From assembly GCF_019431355.1 (NCBI RefSeq), contig NZ_CP080269.1, forward strand, positions 2,825,501-2,889,500: DNA of 64,000 bases, written 5' to 3'. This stretch comes from Paenibacillus sp. R14(2021). GTDB lineage: Bacteria; Bacillota; Bacilli; Paenibacillales; Paenibacillaceae. The translations under genes and the position numbers were made by a program. Positions 45,005 to 54,040 of this stretch are shown in pieces. How positions within the stretch are numbered: position 1 is the stretch's first letter; every line of letters starts with the position of its first letter. Under the pieces are notes generated by a model. It saw only the letters and a program-made list of their open reading frames with translations, had not been told where the DNA came from and ran no database searches.

Positions 45005-45904
45005 ATGAAAGCAGCGATTACAGGGGGAACCGGATATGTAGGGAGACTGTTGACGGAAGCGCTGCTGCAGCGGGGCGATGAAGTATGGGTTATCTCCCGT
45101 TCCAGCCGTCAGCAGCATGCGAATCATCCGAAGCTTCACTATATGACGTGGTCCCAGTTGAACGATTCGCCGGCTGCCTTGGAGGGGATTGACGCTATCG
45201 TTAATCTGGCGGGCGAGTCCATTAACCGGCGCTGGACAGCTGAAGGCAAAGAGGCTATCCTGCAGTCCCGCTTGAAAGCAGCCCATTCGGTCAAGCAACT
45301 TGTTGGTTCTTTGGTACAAAAACCAGTCGTCGTCAATGCCTCAGGAATCTCGATTTACGGGACCGATGGCAGCAAGATAAACGATGAATGGAGCCAGGTG
45401 GAAGCATCGGATTTCCTCGCATCCGTCGTAGAGCAATGGGAAGCTGCAGCTGACCACATCCCAGCAGAACGTCTAGTAAAGCTGCGAATTGGACTCGTAC
45501 TTGGCATGAAGGACGGCGCATTCCCGAAAATGCTGCTCCCTTACCGGTTGTGGGCAGGCGGCCGAATGGGCAGCGGACAGCAGTGGATTCCTTGGATTCA
45601 CGAAGACGATATGATTCGGCTCATTCTGTTCTGCATCGATACCCCGTCGATCAGCGGTCCCGTGAACGCCTGCGCGCCGGAACCGCTGACGAACGAAGAT
45701 TTCGGACGGACGATCGGTGAAGTCATGGGCAGACCTCACTGGTTTCCTGTTCCGGCTTGGCTGCTCCGAACCGCCCTCGGCGAGCTGTCCTTTCTCCTGC
45801 TTGAAGGGTCGAGAGCCGTACCGCGCAAAGCATTGGAGCTGGGATTTACGTTTCGCTATGCGATTCTTCGCGATGCTTTGCGGCAGCTGCTGGGACGAGG
45901 ATAA
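45005..45904 (+). CDS. TIGR01777 family NAD-dependent epimerase-like protein
   Basis: A 299-residue extended-SDR protein similar to B. subtilis YfhF and E. coli YfcH. The nucleotide motif is ITGGTGYVGRLLTEAL, the core has INLAGESINRRWT-like NLAGESINRRW and NASGISIYGT, and the C-terminal DUF1731 region ends in ALELGFTFRY. The substrate is unknown. AAAGGGGG lies about 7 nt before the ATG at 45005; the open frame to 44966 is not used. It converges on the Tad operon's last gene. Confidence 0.92.
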   Translation: MKAAITGGTGYVGRLLTEALLQRGDEVWVISRSSRQQHANHPKLHYMTWSQLNDSPAALEGIDAIVNLAGESINRRWTAEGKEAILQSRLKAAHSVKQLVGSLVQKPVVVNASGISIYGTDGSKINDEWSQVEASDFLASVVEQWEAAADHIPAERLVKLRIGLVLGMKDGAFPKMLLPYRLWAGGRMGSGQQWIPWIHEDDMIRLILFCIDTPSISGPVNACAPEPLTNEDFGRTIGEVMGRPHWFPVPAWLLRTALGELSFLLLEGSRAVPRKALELGFTFRYAILRDALRQLLGRG

Positions 45905-45918
45905 GAGCACATCGTGCT

Positions 45919-45958
45919 AGCAGGCTCCTCCATCGGCAGGGGCCATTTTCTTAGAAAA
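45919..45958 (+). terminator. Weak hairpin after the TIGR01777 gene
   Basis: GGCTCCT and AGGGGCC pair with a G-T wobble, followed by ATTTTCTTAG; that tail itself forms a small palindrome (ATTTTC/GAAAAT). A possible but not strong terminator. Confidence 0.4.
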
Positions 45959-45970
45959 TTCAGGTCTCCC

Positions 45971-47719
45971 TCAGCCTGCGCGGAAGACATATTTAGGTCC
46001 TTCGCCGCCAGCCAGCTGCACCGTATCTTTATCCGCCAGCGCATAAGTCTTATAGGGTACCATTGCGTCGCCGTTCAATGTGCTGCCGTTGCGCGACCCC
46101 ATATCTTTGACCGACCAGCTGCCATGGCTGCCTGCCAGCTCCAGATGCGCACGGGATATGCCGGATGAAGGATCCACGTAATGAACGCCCTCACTGGAGC
46201 GGCCAATGATGAACTGCGCATGCTCCAGGCGGATCTGCTCCATCTGGCCGCCAGACTGACGCTCAAGCCAAGGAAAACTGGCGAATTCAGCCCGTTTACC
46301 GTTCTCCCCTCCTCCTAGCAGCACAGTTGCGTCGTTTGCCGCTGCACGCATGCTGGAAGACATTCCACCTACTGAAGCGGAAACCGGAGGAAGGGCCTCC
46401 TGAATCCGTTCTTCATCCATAATCGAGATGAATTGCTGGCGGGATTGTTTCCAGTTCAATTGCTGCTGCGAAGGGTTGGCACGGTCTTCTGTCGAGTCAT
46501 TGCTAAAGCCGCCTTGGTGTAACTGCTGCTTCTTCTGTCTGGACACTTGATCGTTTAAAGGCATGGAATCCGGCACAAAGCCATCCTCTTCATAGGGCCA
46601 AGCTTGTTCATCTGTCACTTGCTCATAAGGATCAGTGTTCGCATTCGGTCTTCGCAGCCTTCGAAATATAACCAGTCCGGCAGCACATGTGATCAGTGTC
46701 AAGCCGGAGCAGATCAGCATACTAAATGAGGACGGCGAAGCCAGGTAAAGGAATCTCCAAATAACGGCAGTGATTAGAATACAGCCCGCGCCGGTCATCC
46801 ACCCTGCCTTTGAAGACATTTCCGATCCTTGCTCTGTTTTCTGTTCATCGGTCAGCACAGTTAAAGGCAGTGCAGCCTCCAACGATTGCTCATGCCTATC
46901 CTTTAATGCGGTGTTAGCCAGCTTATCGCTGGAAGCAAAGACAGTCTTGCGAGCTTCAGGTCGATCCGCGTGAATGGCATCAACAGCCGAATTACGCTGG
47001 ACATGCGATGAATCCACTTGATTGATTCCTTCGCGAGCACGGTGATTGACAGCTGATTGAGGTTGTCTGCCGGTGCCTGAGCCTTCATGAAAGCCGGTAT
47101 CTGCCAATCGTCTTCCGGGTCCATCCGACATCTCTTCCCGATAGCCGGCGCCAAGCAGCGCCAGGAGCGTTTGCCTCAACCGCTCCCATGAAACAAAATC
47201 GCCCCGCAAATGCTGAAATACCTGCTGCAGGCCAATTCCATCAGGCTCTTCGATGACGCTTACCCAGCGAATCGCCATAGCCAATACGGCTTCGCCCGCG
47301 GAAGCTGCCAGCCGCGGCCCCTGAATTGGCACATACACCAGCGCGATATCATCCCAGCTCTCCCCGACAAAAATATACTGCTCATGCAGCAAAAAACATT
47401 CCGTCCGCAGCATGTAATGTCTGCTGTCATCCATAGCTTCCACCACTGCAAGCAGCAGGGTATGGAATTGAAACATCGTCAGCTGCCGGGTTTGCAGCCG
47501 ATGCTCCAGAATGCGTCTGCCGTTAGTGGGATACCTGAACGTAATGCCGCCGTCAATATCCACCCATTCCACAGGCAGCAGCTTAGGAATTCGCTGGTTC
47601 TGCAGCATTTGAATTTCAATGCTGTCGAGCTGCTCCCGCCGAATGCCGGATTCCAAGTCTACGATCATTTCATGGCCGCGCTTCATTGAGTAGTCAATCC
47701 GTAGTTGATCCAGAAGCAT
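45971..47719 (-). CDS. DUF6382/FHA-domain protein of the Tad locus
   Basis: A 582-residue membrane protein. Residues 1-175 match the DUF6382 type found in Firmicutes Tad loci (MIVDLESGIRREQLDSIEIQML). A polar region precedes two adjacent transmembrane helices (about 306-355), then a Gln/Ser-rich linker, then a C-terminal FHA domain (about 495-575) with IIGRSSEGVHYVD, GISRAHLEL and MGSRNGSTLNG, the phosphothreonine-binding signature. GGGGGAGGG precedes the ATG. It is the last gene of the Tad operon and probably couples pilus assembly to Ser/Thr phosphorylation; that is inference. Confidence 0.88.
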   Translation of the reverse strand: MLLDQLRIDYSMKRGHEMIVDLESGIRREQLDSIEIQMLQNQRIPKLLPVEWVDIDGGITFRYPTNGRRILEHRLQTRQLTMFQFHTLLLAVVEAMDDSRHYMLRTECFLLHEQYIFVGESWDDIALVYVPIQGPRLAASAGEAVLAMAIRWVSVIEEPDGIGLQQVFQHLRGDFVSWERLRQTLLALLGAGYREEMSDGPGRRLADTGFHEGSGTGRQPQSAVNHRAREGINQVDSSHVQRNSAVDAIHADRPEARKTVFASSDKLANTALKDRHEQSLEAALPLTVLTDEQKTEQGSEMSSKAGWMTGAGCILITAVIWRFLYLASPSSFSMLICSGLTLITCAAGLVIFRRLRRPNANTDPYEQVTDEQAWPYEEDGFVPDSMPLNDQVSRQKKQQLHQGGFSNDSTEDRANPSQQQLNWKQSRQQFISIMDEERIQEALPPVSASVGGMSSSMRAAANDATVLLGGGENGKRAEFASFPWLERQSGGQMEQIRLEHAQFIIGRSSEGVHYVDPSSGISRAHLELAGSHGSWSVKDMGSRNGSTLNGDAMVPYKTYALADKDTVQLAGGEGPKYVFRAG

Positions 47720-47738
47720 AATAACCCTCCCCCGTTCA

Positions 47739-48257
47739 TTAAATGAGCATGAAATACAACGCGGTCAGCGCCCCGGGAACCACTGCGATCATAAATGGAA
47801 AACGAAGCGCCTTCTTGTTTGCAAAGCTCGTTTCCCAGGCTTGCACCTTCGATTCGGCAATGACGATCGACATCGCGCCGAACAGGAAGCGGCGGCTGAA
47901 CGAACGGTTGATAAGCAGCATAACTAAACCGAACACCCCGCCGTACAAGATGGCATACATCAATATCTGCAGCACCGGGCCGACTCCGATAACAGCGCCA
48001 AGAGCCGCAAAAAACTTGACGTCACCGGCTCCGATCCCCTTCAATAAATAAAGCAGGAGCAGCGGAAACATGCCTGCCGCCGCTCCCAGCAGCGCGCCGA
48101 CACCTCCCGTTAAGCCGCTCATCGCTGCGTGAACAATGATGCCCGAAGCAAAGAATGCGATATTCAATTTATTCGAGATGATCATCGAGCGGATATCGCT
48201 AACCAATGCCGTTCCTATGAACAGAACGGCCAGAATTCCCGCAAAAACGCCCTCCAT
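47739..48257 (-). CDS. Prepilin peptidase (A24 family, TadV/CpaA-like)
   Basis: A 172-residue polytopic aspartyl protease that removes the leader of Flp-type pilins. The two catalytic aspartates lie in SDIRSMIISNKLN and GIGAGDVKFFAALG. It lacks the N-terminal methyltransferase domain of PilD enzymes, as expected for TadV/CpaA. The start overlaps the end of the upstream gene's ribosome-binding region, 3 bp after its stop. Its substrates are probably Flp1 and the two E5-bearing TadE-like proteins encoded upstream. Confidence 0.92.
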   Translation of the reverse strand: MEGVFAGILAVLFIGTALVSDIRSMIISNKLNIAFFASGIIVHAAMSGLTGGVGALLGAAAGMFPLLLLYLLKGIGAGDVKFFAALGAVIGVGPVLQILMYAILYGGVFGLVMLLINRSFSRRFLFGAMSIVIAESKVQAWETSFANKKALRFPFMIAVVPGALTALYFMLI

Positions 48258-48260
48258 CAG

Positions 48261-49262
48261 CTATTCCGTCCCTTCTGTTTTCTTCCGAATATCAAAGTGC
48301 CTGGCGGCCGTCGTTCCGTCGCTGGCCGTGACGACAAGCTCCCATACGCCCGGCGTTGTATTGCCGGATACATGCCATGTCCACTCCGCGAACCCGTTGG
48401 CATCTGTCACGGCGTCCTGCAGGTTTTTAGCCACACTTTGACCGCTTTTGTAGAGCACCTTAATCGACAAGCTCCGTCCCGGACTCGTCTTAACCACGAC
48501 TCTAGCTTTATTGCCGGGCCTGACCGGAACCGGCTCGATAAGCACGATTTGAATCGGCTCGTGATCGGGATCTGCCGATTCTCCGCTACCCTGCGCCGGC
48601 AGCTTATCCGCGGTCCACACCCGCTCTGCGGCCCGCTCCTTGAGTACAATCGTTCCCTTCGTAAATGGAAAACCCAGCTTGAAGGCATACTCTGCTTCAA
48701 TCGAGAGAAACGGATCACTGCCATCCTTCAAGTCCGGCAGCGAAAGCTTCGATAGATGCAGCCGTTCAGGATCGAGTACAGCGATGTCCGCCTCATGGCG
48801 AAGCATTGGCTCCACGATCGATCGTCCGATTATCGTTGAAGCCGCGTCCTGAGCCGGCTTCCAGTCGCCTTTCAATACTGCCGACAGCAGCGGGCCTGCG
48901 GGAGACGGCAGCCAGTTCTCCAATTTGTCGGCTACAAACTCAACTGCGGGTAGCGGTTCACGAACCGGCTTCGATTGCGCTTGATCCGTCGCAGTTTCCT
49001 CTTCACCTTCATCCGCCTTATCGTCCGAATGGCGCTTTTGCAGAGCAAGATCGATGGGATGAATATTCGCCGCAGCCTGTTTCACCGTCTGGGAAACGGC
49101 GCCGTGAAGCGCCATTTGCACGGTATTCAATCGAATCATGCAAATGAAGAAGATCACCACCATCAGCACGACAGGCAGAACCAGCGCGGCTTCTAGTGCA
49201 ATGCTTCCTGATTCGCCCTGTTTATTACCCGTAAGAGGAGCCGATCGTCTGCGTTTTTTCAT
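48261..49262 (-). CDS. TadE-like pseudopilin with large C-terminal ectodomain
   Basis: A 333-residue protein with a TadE-type N-terminus: basic leader, prepilin site before SIALEAALVLPVVLMVV (glutamate at +5), then a single hydrophobic helix. The mature part is extracellular. Its C-terminal 110 residues form a beta-sandwich-like segment (KARVVVKTSPGRSLSIKVLYK; ANGFAEWTWHVSGNTTPGVW) resembling a bacterial Ig-like fold, unusual for a TadE protein. AAAGGGA precedes the ATG, and the start lies 38 bp inside the upstream gene, a long overlap. Confidence 0.85.
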   Translation of the reverse strand: MKKRRRSAPLTGNKQGESGSIALEAALVLPVVLMVVIFFICMIRLNTVQMALHGAVSQTVKQAAANIHPIDLALQKRHSDDKADEGEEETATDQAQSKPVREPLPAVEFVADKLENWLPSPAGPLLSAVLKGDWKPAQDAASTIIGRSIVEPMLRHEADIAVLDPERLHLSKLSLPDLKDGSDPFLSIEAEYAFKLGFPFTKGTIVLKERAAERVWTADKLPAQGSGESADPDHEPIQIVLIEPVPVRPGNKARVVVKTSPGRSLSIKVLYKSGQSVAKNLQDAVTDANGFAEWTWHVSGNTTPGVWELVVTASDGTTAARHFDIRKKTEGTE

Positions 49263-51438
49263 AACGGTTCCCTTTGACCTTTCCTTTCAAGATGCCTGCA
49301 GCCGCAAAGCTCCTCACTAGCCCTGGCAAAAACCACAGGTTGACCGATGAAGTGAGCTCCCCCGATAGACCTGTCGCCGTCTGCAGCAAATCTGCTCCCG
49401 TATTGTACTCGATAACCGCAATCATGCGCGCCAACCTGCCTTGACCGCCGCTGCCATGAAGTATCAGGAAGATTCGCAAATAATCCGAGTAGGTCAGCTC
49501 AACAGGCATGTATTTGGAAAGCTGAACTTTGCCTGTTTCGGCAAGCTTCGCCATATCAGCAATCGACTTCTCCAGACCATAAAGCACGGCCGCCGACAAG
49601 ACCAGCAGCGGATTGCCGAGCGCGCGGCATGCGATCAGCCCTTCCATCGTGCGGACCGCCACTCGTGCCGCAAACAGTTCTCCGTATGCAGCAGCAACGT
49701 TAGCGCCTGGCTCATGGAAGCCGTACAGGATGTATTCCGCTTCCTGGTTGTCCAAAGACAGTGCCTTCGAGAATGCCTCGTTATTGCCCTTGATCGCTTC
49801 TTGAAACCATTTCGGATCGAACGTATGGAAGCGATGCACGACATACTCGTTGATGTACAATGGATCCCTAATACGCCCAAGCAAATCCGCCATGCCGCCG
49901 AATACGGTCCCCATAGCAGCCATCGAAGATTTCGCTTCTTCACCCGCGCTCGTTGATGTGGCGTCGGCAGCATCCTTCTCCCCATCCGCTTCGTCAGCCA
50001 AAGCTTTATTAAAAGCTAAATTTGCATCCGCCAGCTTCTTAACCCGTTCGAAAGCTGCCCGATGTTCCTCCTCGTTCGGCGCGGTTTTCATCCCGTCGAT
50101 CATCGCTTTGACTTGACTCCATTTGGATTTCGCCGCCGATTCATTGGACTTGCGCTCCGAATCGCTGGACTGCCGCTGCGTAAGCTCTTTCTGTCTGACA
50201 GACAGCACTTCACCAGGCTGAGAATAGCGCTTCATATACGTATCGCTTGCTTCTCTTAACCCGGACAAGGCTGCATCCAGCATGCCGGAAGCGCCTCTGG
50301 CAGCTATTGCGGATTGCACAGCTTGCTGAAAATTTCCAGCTTGGATGTCAATTCGCTGAAAGCTGTCGTTCTGTTCATTTAAATCCTGCCGGTACTGCTG
50401 GAACCATTCCGACTTGATTAGCAGGTTGTCCGCGGACTCCCTAGTCTGTCCAAGCTGGGAAAGCTCTTCGGCGCCCATCGAAGAATTCTCTTGCCCGGCT
50501 ACGGCCATGCCCCCCAGCCGATCAAAGCCGCCTCCCTCCTCTGATTTGCGCATGCGTGCGACAGCCGCGGTCATGGAAGCATTCCACTGCTCCGCTTCCG
50601 ACAAGGCTGTCGACGCCAGGCGTATCACCTCCCGGTGGTTCTCCAGCGCAGCGGCCGTGCTAGCTTTCACGGATGCGGAGCCGCCCAACGCCTGGCTTCG
50701 ATAGGCAGCGATTTCATCGCTGTGCAGCGGCTTCTCGTCTTCATCCAGCATGGCATCGGACTGAAGCCAGCTCTCGTACGCGCCGTAGCCGCCCGCGATG
50801 CCGGCTGCGGCTTGGACCGCAGAAGCTGCCTGCGCAGATTGAACGGCGGCTTGCTTCTGCTCTTGCATAACAAGCGCGAGCCGCTTTTCCCGCTCGTCAT
50901 ACATCCGGCGAATGTCCTCGAGCGCATTAACGGTTGCAGCCGCTTCTTTCATGGCCGAACTCATCGGCGCAAAGCGCGAAGCAATCTCGAGCGTAAAATC
51001 AATCGGCGCTTTATACTTCATCTCCTCCAGCACCTGGCGGCTGAAAACCTGTTGATTGCCAAGTACCTCGTAACGGTCCACATGAGAAGCTTCGCGCTGG
51101 ATGCGAAGCAGCCGAAACCCATCCTCCTCTTCGTCCAAATTGTGCTGGATAGCCTGCGTGAACAATTCATTCCGATCCGAGCCGCCTGCTCCGAACAACC
51201 CATAACGCTCGTAGAGAGCATCGTCGTATGCAGACAGGGCGGAGCGGATACTGGACTGCGCGGCCAACTCACTCTTTTTATTGAATGCGGCAATTCGTGC
51301 GTAATCGATCAGCAGTGACGTAAACAATAGCATCGCCGCAGTTGAAACGATCAAATAGACCGAAACCGTTCCATCGCTTCTGTTCCACAGCCTTGCAGCA
51401 TGCCGCCATTTCAGAAGAATCCATCCAATCCTATTCAT
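49225..51438 (-). CDS. Large TadG-like protein of the pilus locus
   Basis: A 737-residue protein with one N-terminal membrane helix (VYLIVSTAAMLLFTSLLIDYARIAAF) and a very long, mostly helical, Glu/Gln/Ala-rich extracellular region with likely coiled coils between about residues 180 and 480. The pre-helix GTVSVYLIV has a prepilin-like glycine but no glutamate at +5, so it is TadG-like and probably not incorporated like a pilin. I do not recognise a domain in the body. It starts 8 bp inside the upstream gene (ATG at 51438) and overlaps the next gene by 38 bp. Confidence 0.85.
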   Translation of the reverse strand: MNRIGWILLKWRHAARLWNRSDGTVSVYLIVSTAAMLLFTSLLIDYARIAAFNKKSELAAQSSIRSALSAYDDALYERYGLFGAGGSDRNELFTQAIQHNLDEEEDGFRLLRIQREASHVDRYEVLGNQQVFSRQVLEEMKYKAPIDFTLEIASRFAPMSSAMKEAAATVNALEDIRRMYDEREKRLALVMQEQKQAAVQSAQAASAVQAAAGIAGGYGAYESWLQSDAMLDEDEKPLHSDEIAAYRSQALGGSASVKASTAAALENHREVIRLASTALSEAEQWNASMTAAVARMRKSEEGGGFDRLGGMAVAGQENSSMGAEELSQLGQTRESADNLLIKSEWFQQYRQDLNEQNDSFQRIDIQAGNFQQAVQSAIAARGASGMLDAALSGLREASDTYMKRYSQPGEVLSVRQKELTQRQSSDSERKSNESAAKSKWSQVKAMIDGMKTAPNEEEHRAAFERVKKLADANLAFNKALADEADGEKDAADATSTSAGEEAKSSMAAMGTVFGGMADLLGRIRDPLYINEYVVHRFHTFDPKWFQEAIKGNNEAFSKALSLDNQEAEYILYGFHEPGANVAAAYGELFAARVAVRTMEGLIACRALGNPLLVLSAAVLYGLEKSIADMAKLAETGKVQLSKYMPVELTYSDYLRIFLILHGSGGQGRLARMIAVIEYNTGADLLQTATGLSGELTSSVNLWFLPGLVRSFAAAGILKGKVKGNRYEKTQTIGSSYG

Positions 51439-52117
51439 GATCCATGACCTGCCGCCCGCCGAGAATGAGCTGTGCCTGTTTCCTTGTATCATCACCGGCC
51501 GAGCCTTTGAATTTCCCCGTGTAATAGCGAACTAAATCCACGTTTCGAATAAGCTCGACGGGGTCCGCAATGGATGCGGAGCCAATCGTTACTGGCTCCG
51601 AGTGTCCAAGGAGCAGTTCAAGCGGCCGAATCGTAAGCGGCTGCTCCAGCTTCACCTCGATTCTTTTCTCGATGATTCCTTTACTGCGCGACTCGCCTTG
51701 AAATGGAGAAACGACTCTTCCCGCTTCGATGCTCAGCTTAAGGTCGGACAGCGAATCTGGTGCCGCATGCGCTTCATTACCGATTGGATATGCCGCACCG
51801 CCTCTGCTCCCATCGCCGCCAAAGCTAAATAAAGTTTGAAGCGCTCCGTTGTCCGTCATCCGCCAATACAAGCCGTCGTACCGGCCGGTCGCTCCCATGC
51901 CGCTGACTGGATCTCTTGCGCTGTTGTCCCATCGAAATGCCGTGCGCTCCGCTGTCATGGAAGCCGCATGGTAGATGACAGCCATCTGATACGTGTACAT
52001 GCTCATCATCAGCAGTGCAATCAGCGCGAAGAATATCACCGGAAACACCATGCTTGCTTCAATCGTGAAGCTGCCGTCTTCCTTTTTAATCAGAGCTTGA
52101 ATTCGATTACTTACCAT
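51431..52117 (-). CDS. TadE-like pseudopilin
   Basis: A 228-residue protein with a classic TadE N-terminus: KKEDG, then SFTIEASMVFPVIFFALIALLMMSM with glutamate at +5 after the predicted cleavage. The mature domain is extracellular and unassigned. TadE proteins are minor pilins that help assembly. The ATG immediately follows the Flp1 stop codon, and no strong ribosome-binding site is seen, so it is probably translated by coupling to the abundant pilin. Confidence 0.88.
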   Translation of the reverse strand: MVSNRIQALIKKEDGSFTIEASMVFPVIFFALIALLMMSMYTYQMAVIYHAASMTAERTAFRWDNSARDPVSGMGATGRYDGLYWRMTDNGALQTLFSFGGDGSRGGAAYPIGNEAHAAPDSLSDLKLSIEAGRVVSPFQGESRSKGIIEKRIEVKLEQPLTIRPLELLLGHSEPVTIGSASIADPVELIRNVDLVRYYTGKFKGSAGDDTRKQAQLILGGRQVMDHE

Positions 52118-52309
52118 TTATTTGTCATCAAAAATTTCGTTCGCTTTGTCGTCCGCACTGCTCATCAAGCCTTGTATGAGGCCGATAATCCAATCCTTGA
52201 ATAACAGCGCCAATATAATAACGACTGCGATGATGAGAACGACCTCCAATGTGCCAAGGCCCTCTTCATTGCTCCAAAACTTACGAACCGCTTGATTCCA
52301 CTTTTTCAT
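52118..52309 (-). CDS. Flp1-family type IVb pilin
   Basis: A 63-residue major pilin candidate. A short basic leader ends in the prepilin-peptidase site NEEG, cut before LGTLEVVLIIAVVIILALLF, with glutamate at +5. The mature peptide is about 48 residues and ends in a charged DDKANEIFDDK tail. It is smaller than Gram-negative Flp pilins and matches the Flp1 family of Firmicutes. AAGGAG lies 10 nt before the ATG. It sits centrally in the operon, after the two membrane assembly proteins. Confidence 0.92.
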   Translation of the reverse strand: MKKWNQAVRKFWSNEEGLGTLEVVLIIAVVIILALLFKDWIIGLIQGLMSSADDKANEIFDDK

Positions 52310-52345
52310 TTGTCATCTACTCCTTATCGAATAATTAGATTACGG

Positions 52346-53200
52346 CTATCCCCGCATCATCAGAATGGCGGGAGATGCCACCAAGATCATAAGCACAAAG
52401 AAAATACCAACAAGGGGAAATACAAGCTTCGAGGACGCTTCCTCTCCCCTTGATCGGGCAACTGCCTTGCGTTTCTCCCAGAGCGAATAGGACAGCTCCT
52501 TAAGAGAAAGCACCAATCGATCGCCGCCGCGTCTGTAATTCAGCAGAAGCGTTGTCGTAAATACAGATACCTCCTGAACGCCGCATCTGCGGTTGAACTT
52601 CTCCATCGCCGCCGCGAAGGACTCGCCGTTACGGATGGATTCATTAACCTTGCGAAGCTCCAGCAGCAGCGGCTCCTGTCCTTTCCCGTCCTTCCGTTCC
52701 GCGCACCGCACCAGCGCACGCTGAAGCGTCTCGCCGGCTCCAAGCAGCAGCATCAGTTTATTGAGCACCTCGGGAAGCAGCAGTAAAATATCCTGTTTGC
52801 GCCGCTCCACTTTGCCGGCGGTGTCCTTCCACTTGGCTGCCGGAATAACGAGTCCAAGCAGCAGCCCGATGCAGAGCATCGTTTGTTCCCCGCTCAGCAC
52901 GGCCAACCAAGCGCCGGCACACATCGCTGCATAGCCCGCACCAACGGCACCTGCAATAAAGCGATGGGTCGCCCCGGCGGTCCATGTCTCCCCATTCAGA
53001 ATCAACAGCTTGCCGTGCAGCCCTGCCGTAATCGACTGCGCCCGATCAAGCAGCCCGCTTCGCTGCAGCAATTCCAGGAACGGCTCCGCCAGCCAACGTT
53101 CCTTAGCCGCACGCCTGCCGTGGTTCGCTCGCCCACTTATTATCCAGGCATAGCCCCAAATCAACGTCAGCAGCACGCCTGCCGCCAAAGCCGCAATCAT
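52346..53200 (-). CDS. Type II secretion F-family protein TadC-like
   Basis: A 284-residue inner-membrane assembly protein. An N-terminal helix (AALAAGVLLTLIWGYAWII), two central helices, the cytoplasmic F domain (LPEVLNKLMLLLGAGETLQRALVRC) and a C-terminal helix (LVFPLVGIFFVLMILVASPAIL) fit TadC. It pairs with TadB to form the platform on which the CpaF ATPase acts. It lies 15 bp after tadB and 36 bp before the pilin gene. Confidence 0.9.
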   Translation of the reverse strand: MIAALAAGVLLTLIWGYAWIISGRANHGRRAAKERWLAEPFLELLQRSGLLDRAQSITAGLHGKLLILNGETWTAGATHRFIAGAVGAGYAAMCAGAWLAVLSGEQTMLCIGLLLGLVIPAAKWKDTAGKVERRKQDILLLLPEVLNKLMLLLGAGETLQRALVRCAERKDGKGQEPLLLELRKVNESIRNGESFAAAMEKFNRRCGVQEVSVFTTTLLLNYRRGGDRLVLSLKELSYSLWEKRKAVARSRGEEASSKLVFPLVGIFFVLMILVASPAILMMRG

Positions 53201-53215
53201 AGACGCCTCATCTCC

Positions 53216-54040
53216 CTACATGCGAATATTCATGATGCGCATCATGATCCAATAACAAAGGCCAAGCGCCAGCAATGCAGCTGACAGCAGCACATAACCG
53301 ATGCCGCTGTACAGTGGCGCCATGTACTCCGGCGCAGATAGACCTAGAAACGCCAAGAAAATAAACGGTACTGCCATCATGATGCGAGACTCGAATCGTT
53401 TCTGGGCAACCATGACGGCGATTTCCTGCTGCACATCCAGCTTCTCGCCTATGATTTGGGAGGTGCGCCGTATAACCTCTACCATGTCTCCGCCTGTGCG
53501 CTTGCATGTCGTGAACACATCGGTAAATTGGGTTATGTCTTCGATGCCGGCACGCTGGCTGAAATCAACAAGTCCCTGCTCCAGCGTCTCACCGTAGCCA
53601 AGCCGTGCGGCAATGATTTCGAATTCGATGACGATCTCCGTCGTATTGCCTGGGTAAAGCAGCTTCAGATCCTCCTGTGCGGTTATAAACGCATTCTCGA
53701 CCGAACGGCCTGCCGCGAGCGAAGAAGCGATAGAATACAATGCTTCTTTGAATTGCAGGGCCAGCCGGTGCTTTCGTCGATCCAGAAGCGAGCTGCGGTA
53801 GAACTTTGGTGCCGCGATTCCGGCTCCTGCTAGCAGCAGTGCCGCTGCAACTGACCGGTAGAACAAATACGCGGCACCGAACACGAGCAATCCGCCAACG
53901 CAGGCAGCCATGGCAAACTGGCGGTTCGTTAATCGATAGGAGGAATAATGCGTTAATCCGTCCGCGGTAATAGGATTGCGGCTGGAACCCGGCCAAGCCA
54001 GCCTTTCGAGCCAGTCTCTCCCCTTCTTCTGCTTCTTCAT
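53216..54040 (-). CDS. Type II secretion F-family protein TadB-like
   Basis: A 274-residue platform protein. Two N-terminal helices (FAMAACVGGLLVFGAAYLF; VAAALLLAGAGIA), the F domain (IASSLAAGRSVENAFITAQEDL), and two C-terminal helices are present. The long open frame to 54220 overlaps cpaF; the ATG at 54040, with GGAGGAG upstream, overlaps the cpaF stop by 4 bp and is the clear start. Confidence 0.9.
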   Translation of the reverse strand: MKKQKKGRDWLERLAWPGSSRNPITADGLTHYSSYRLTNRQFAMAACVGGLLVFGAAYLFYRSVAAALLLAGAGIAAPKFYRSSLLDRRKHRLALQFKEALYSIASSLAAGRSVENAFITAQEDLKLLYPGNTTEIVIEFEIIAARLGYGETLEQGLVDFSQRAGIEDITQFTDVFTTCKRTGGDMVEVIRRTSQIIGEKLDVQQEIAVMVAQKRFESRIMMAVPFIFLAFLGLSAPEYMAPLYSGIGYVLLSAALLALGLCYWIMMRIMNIRM

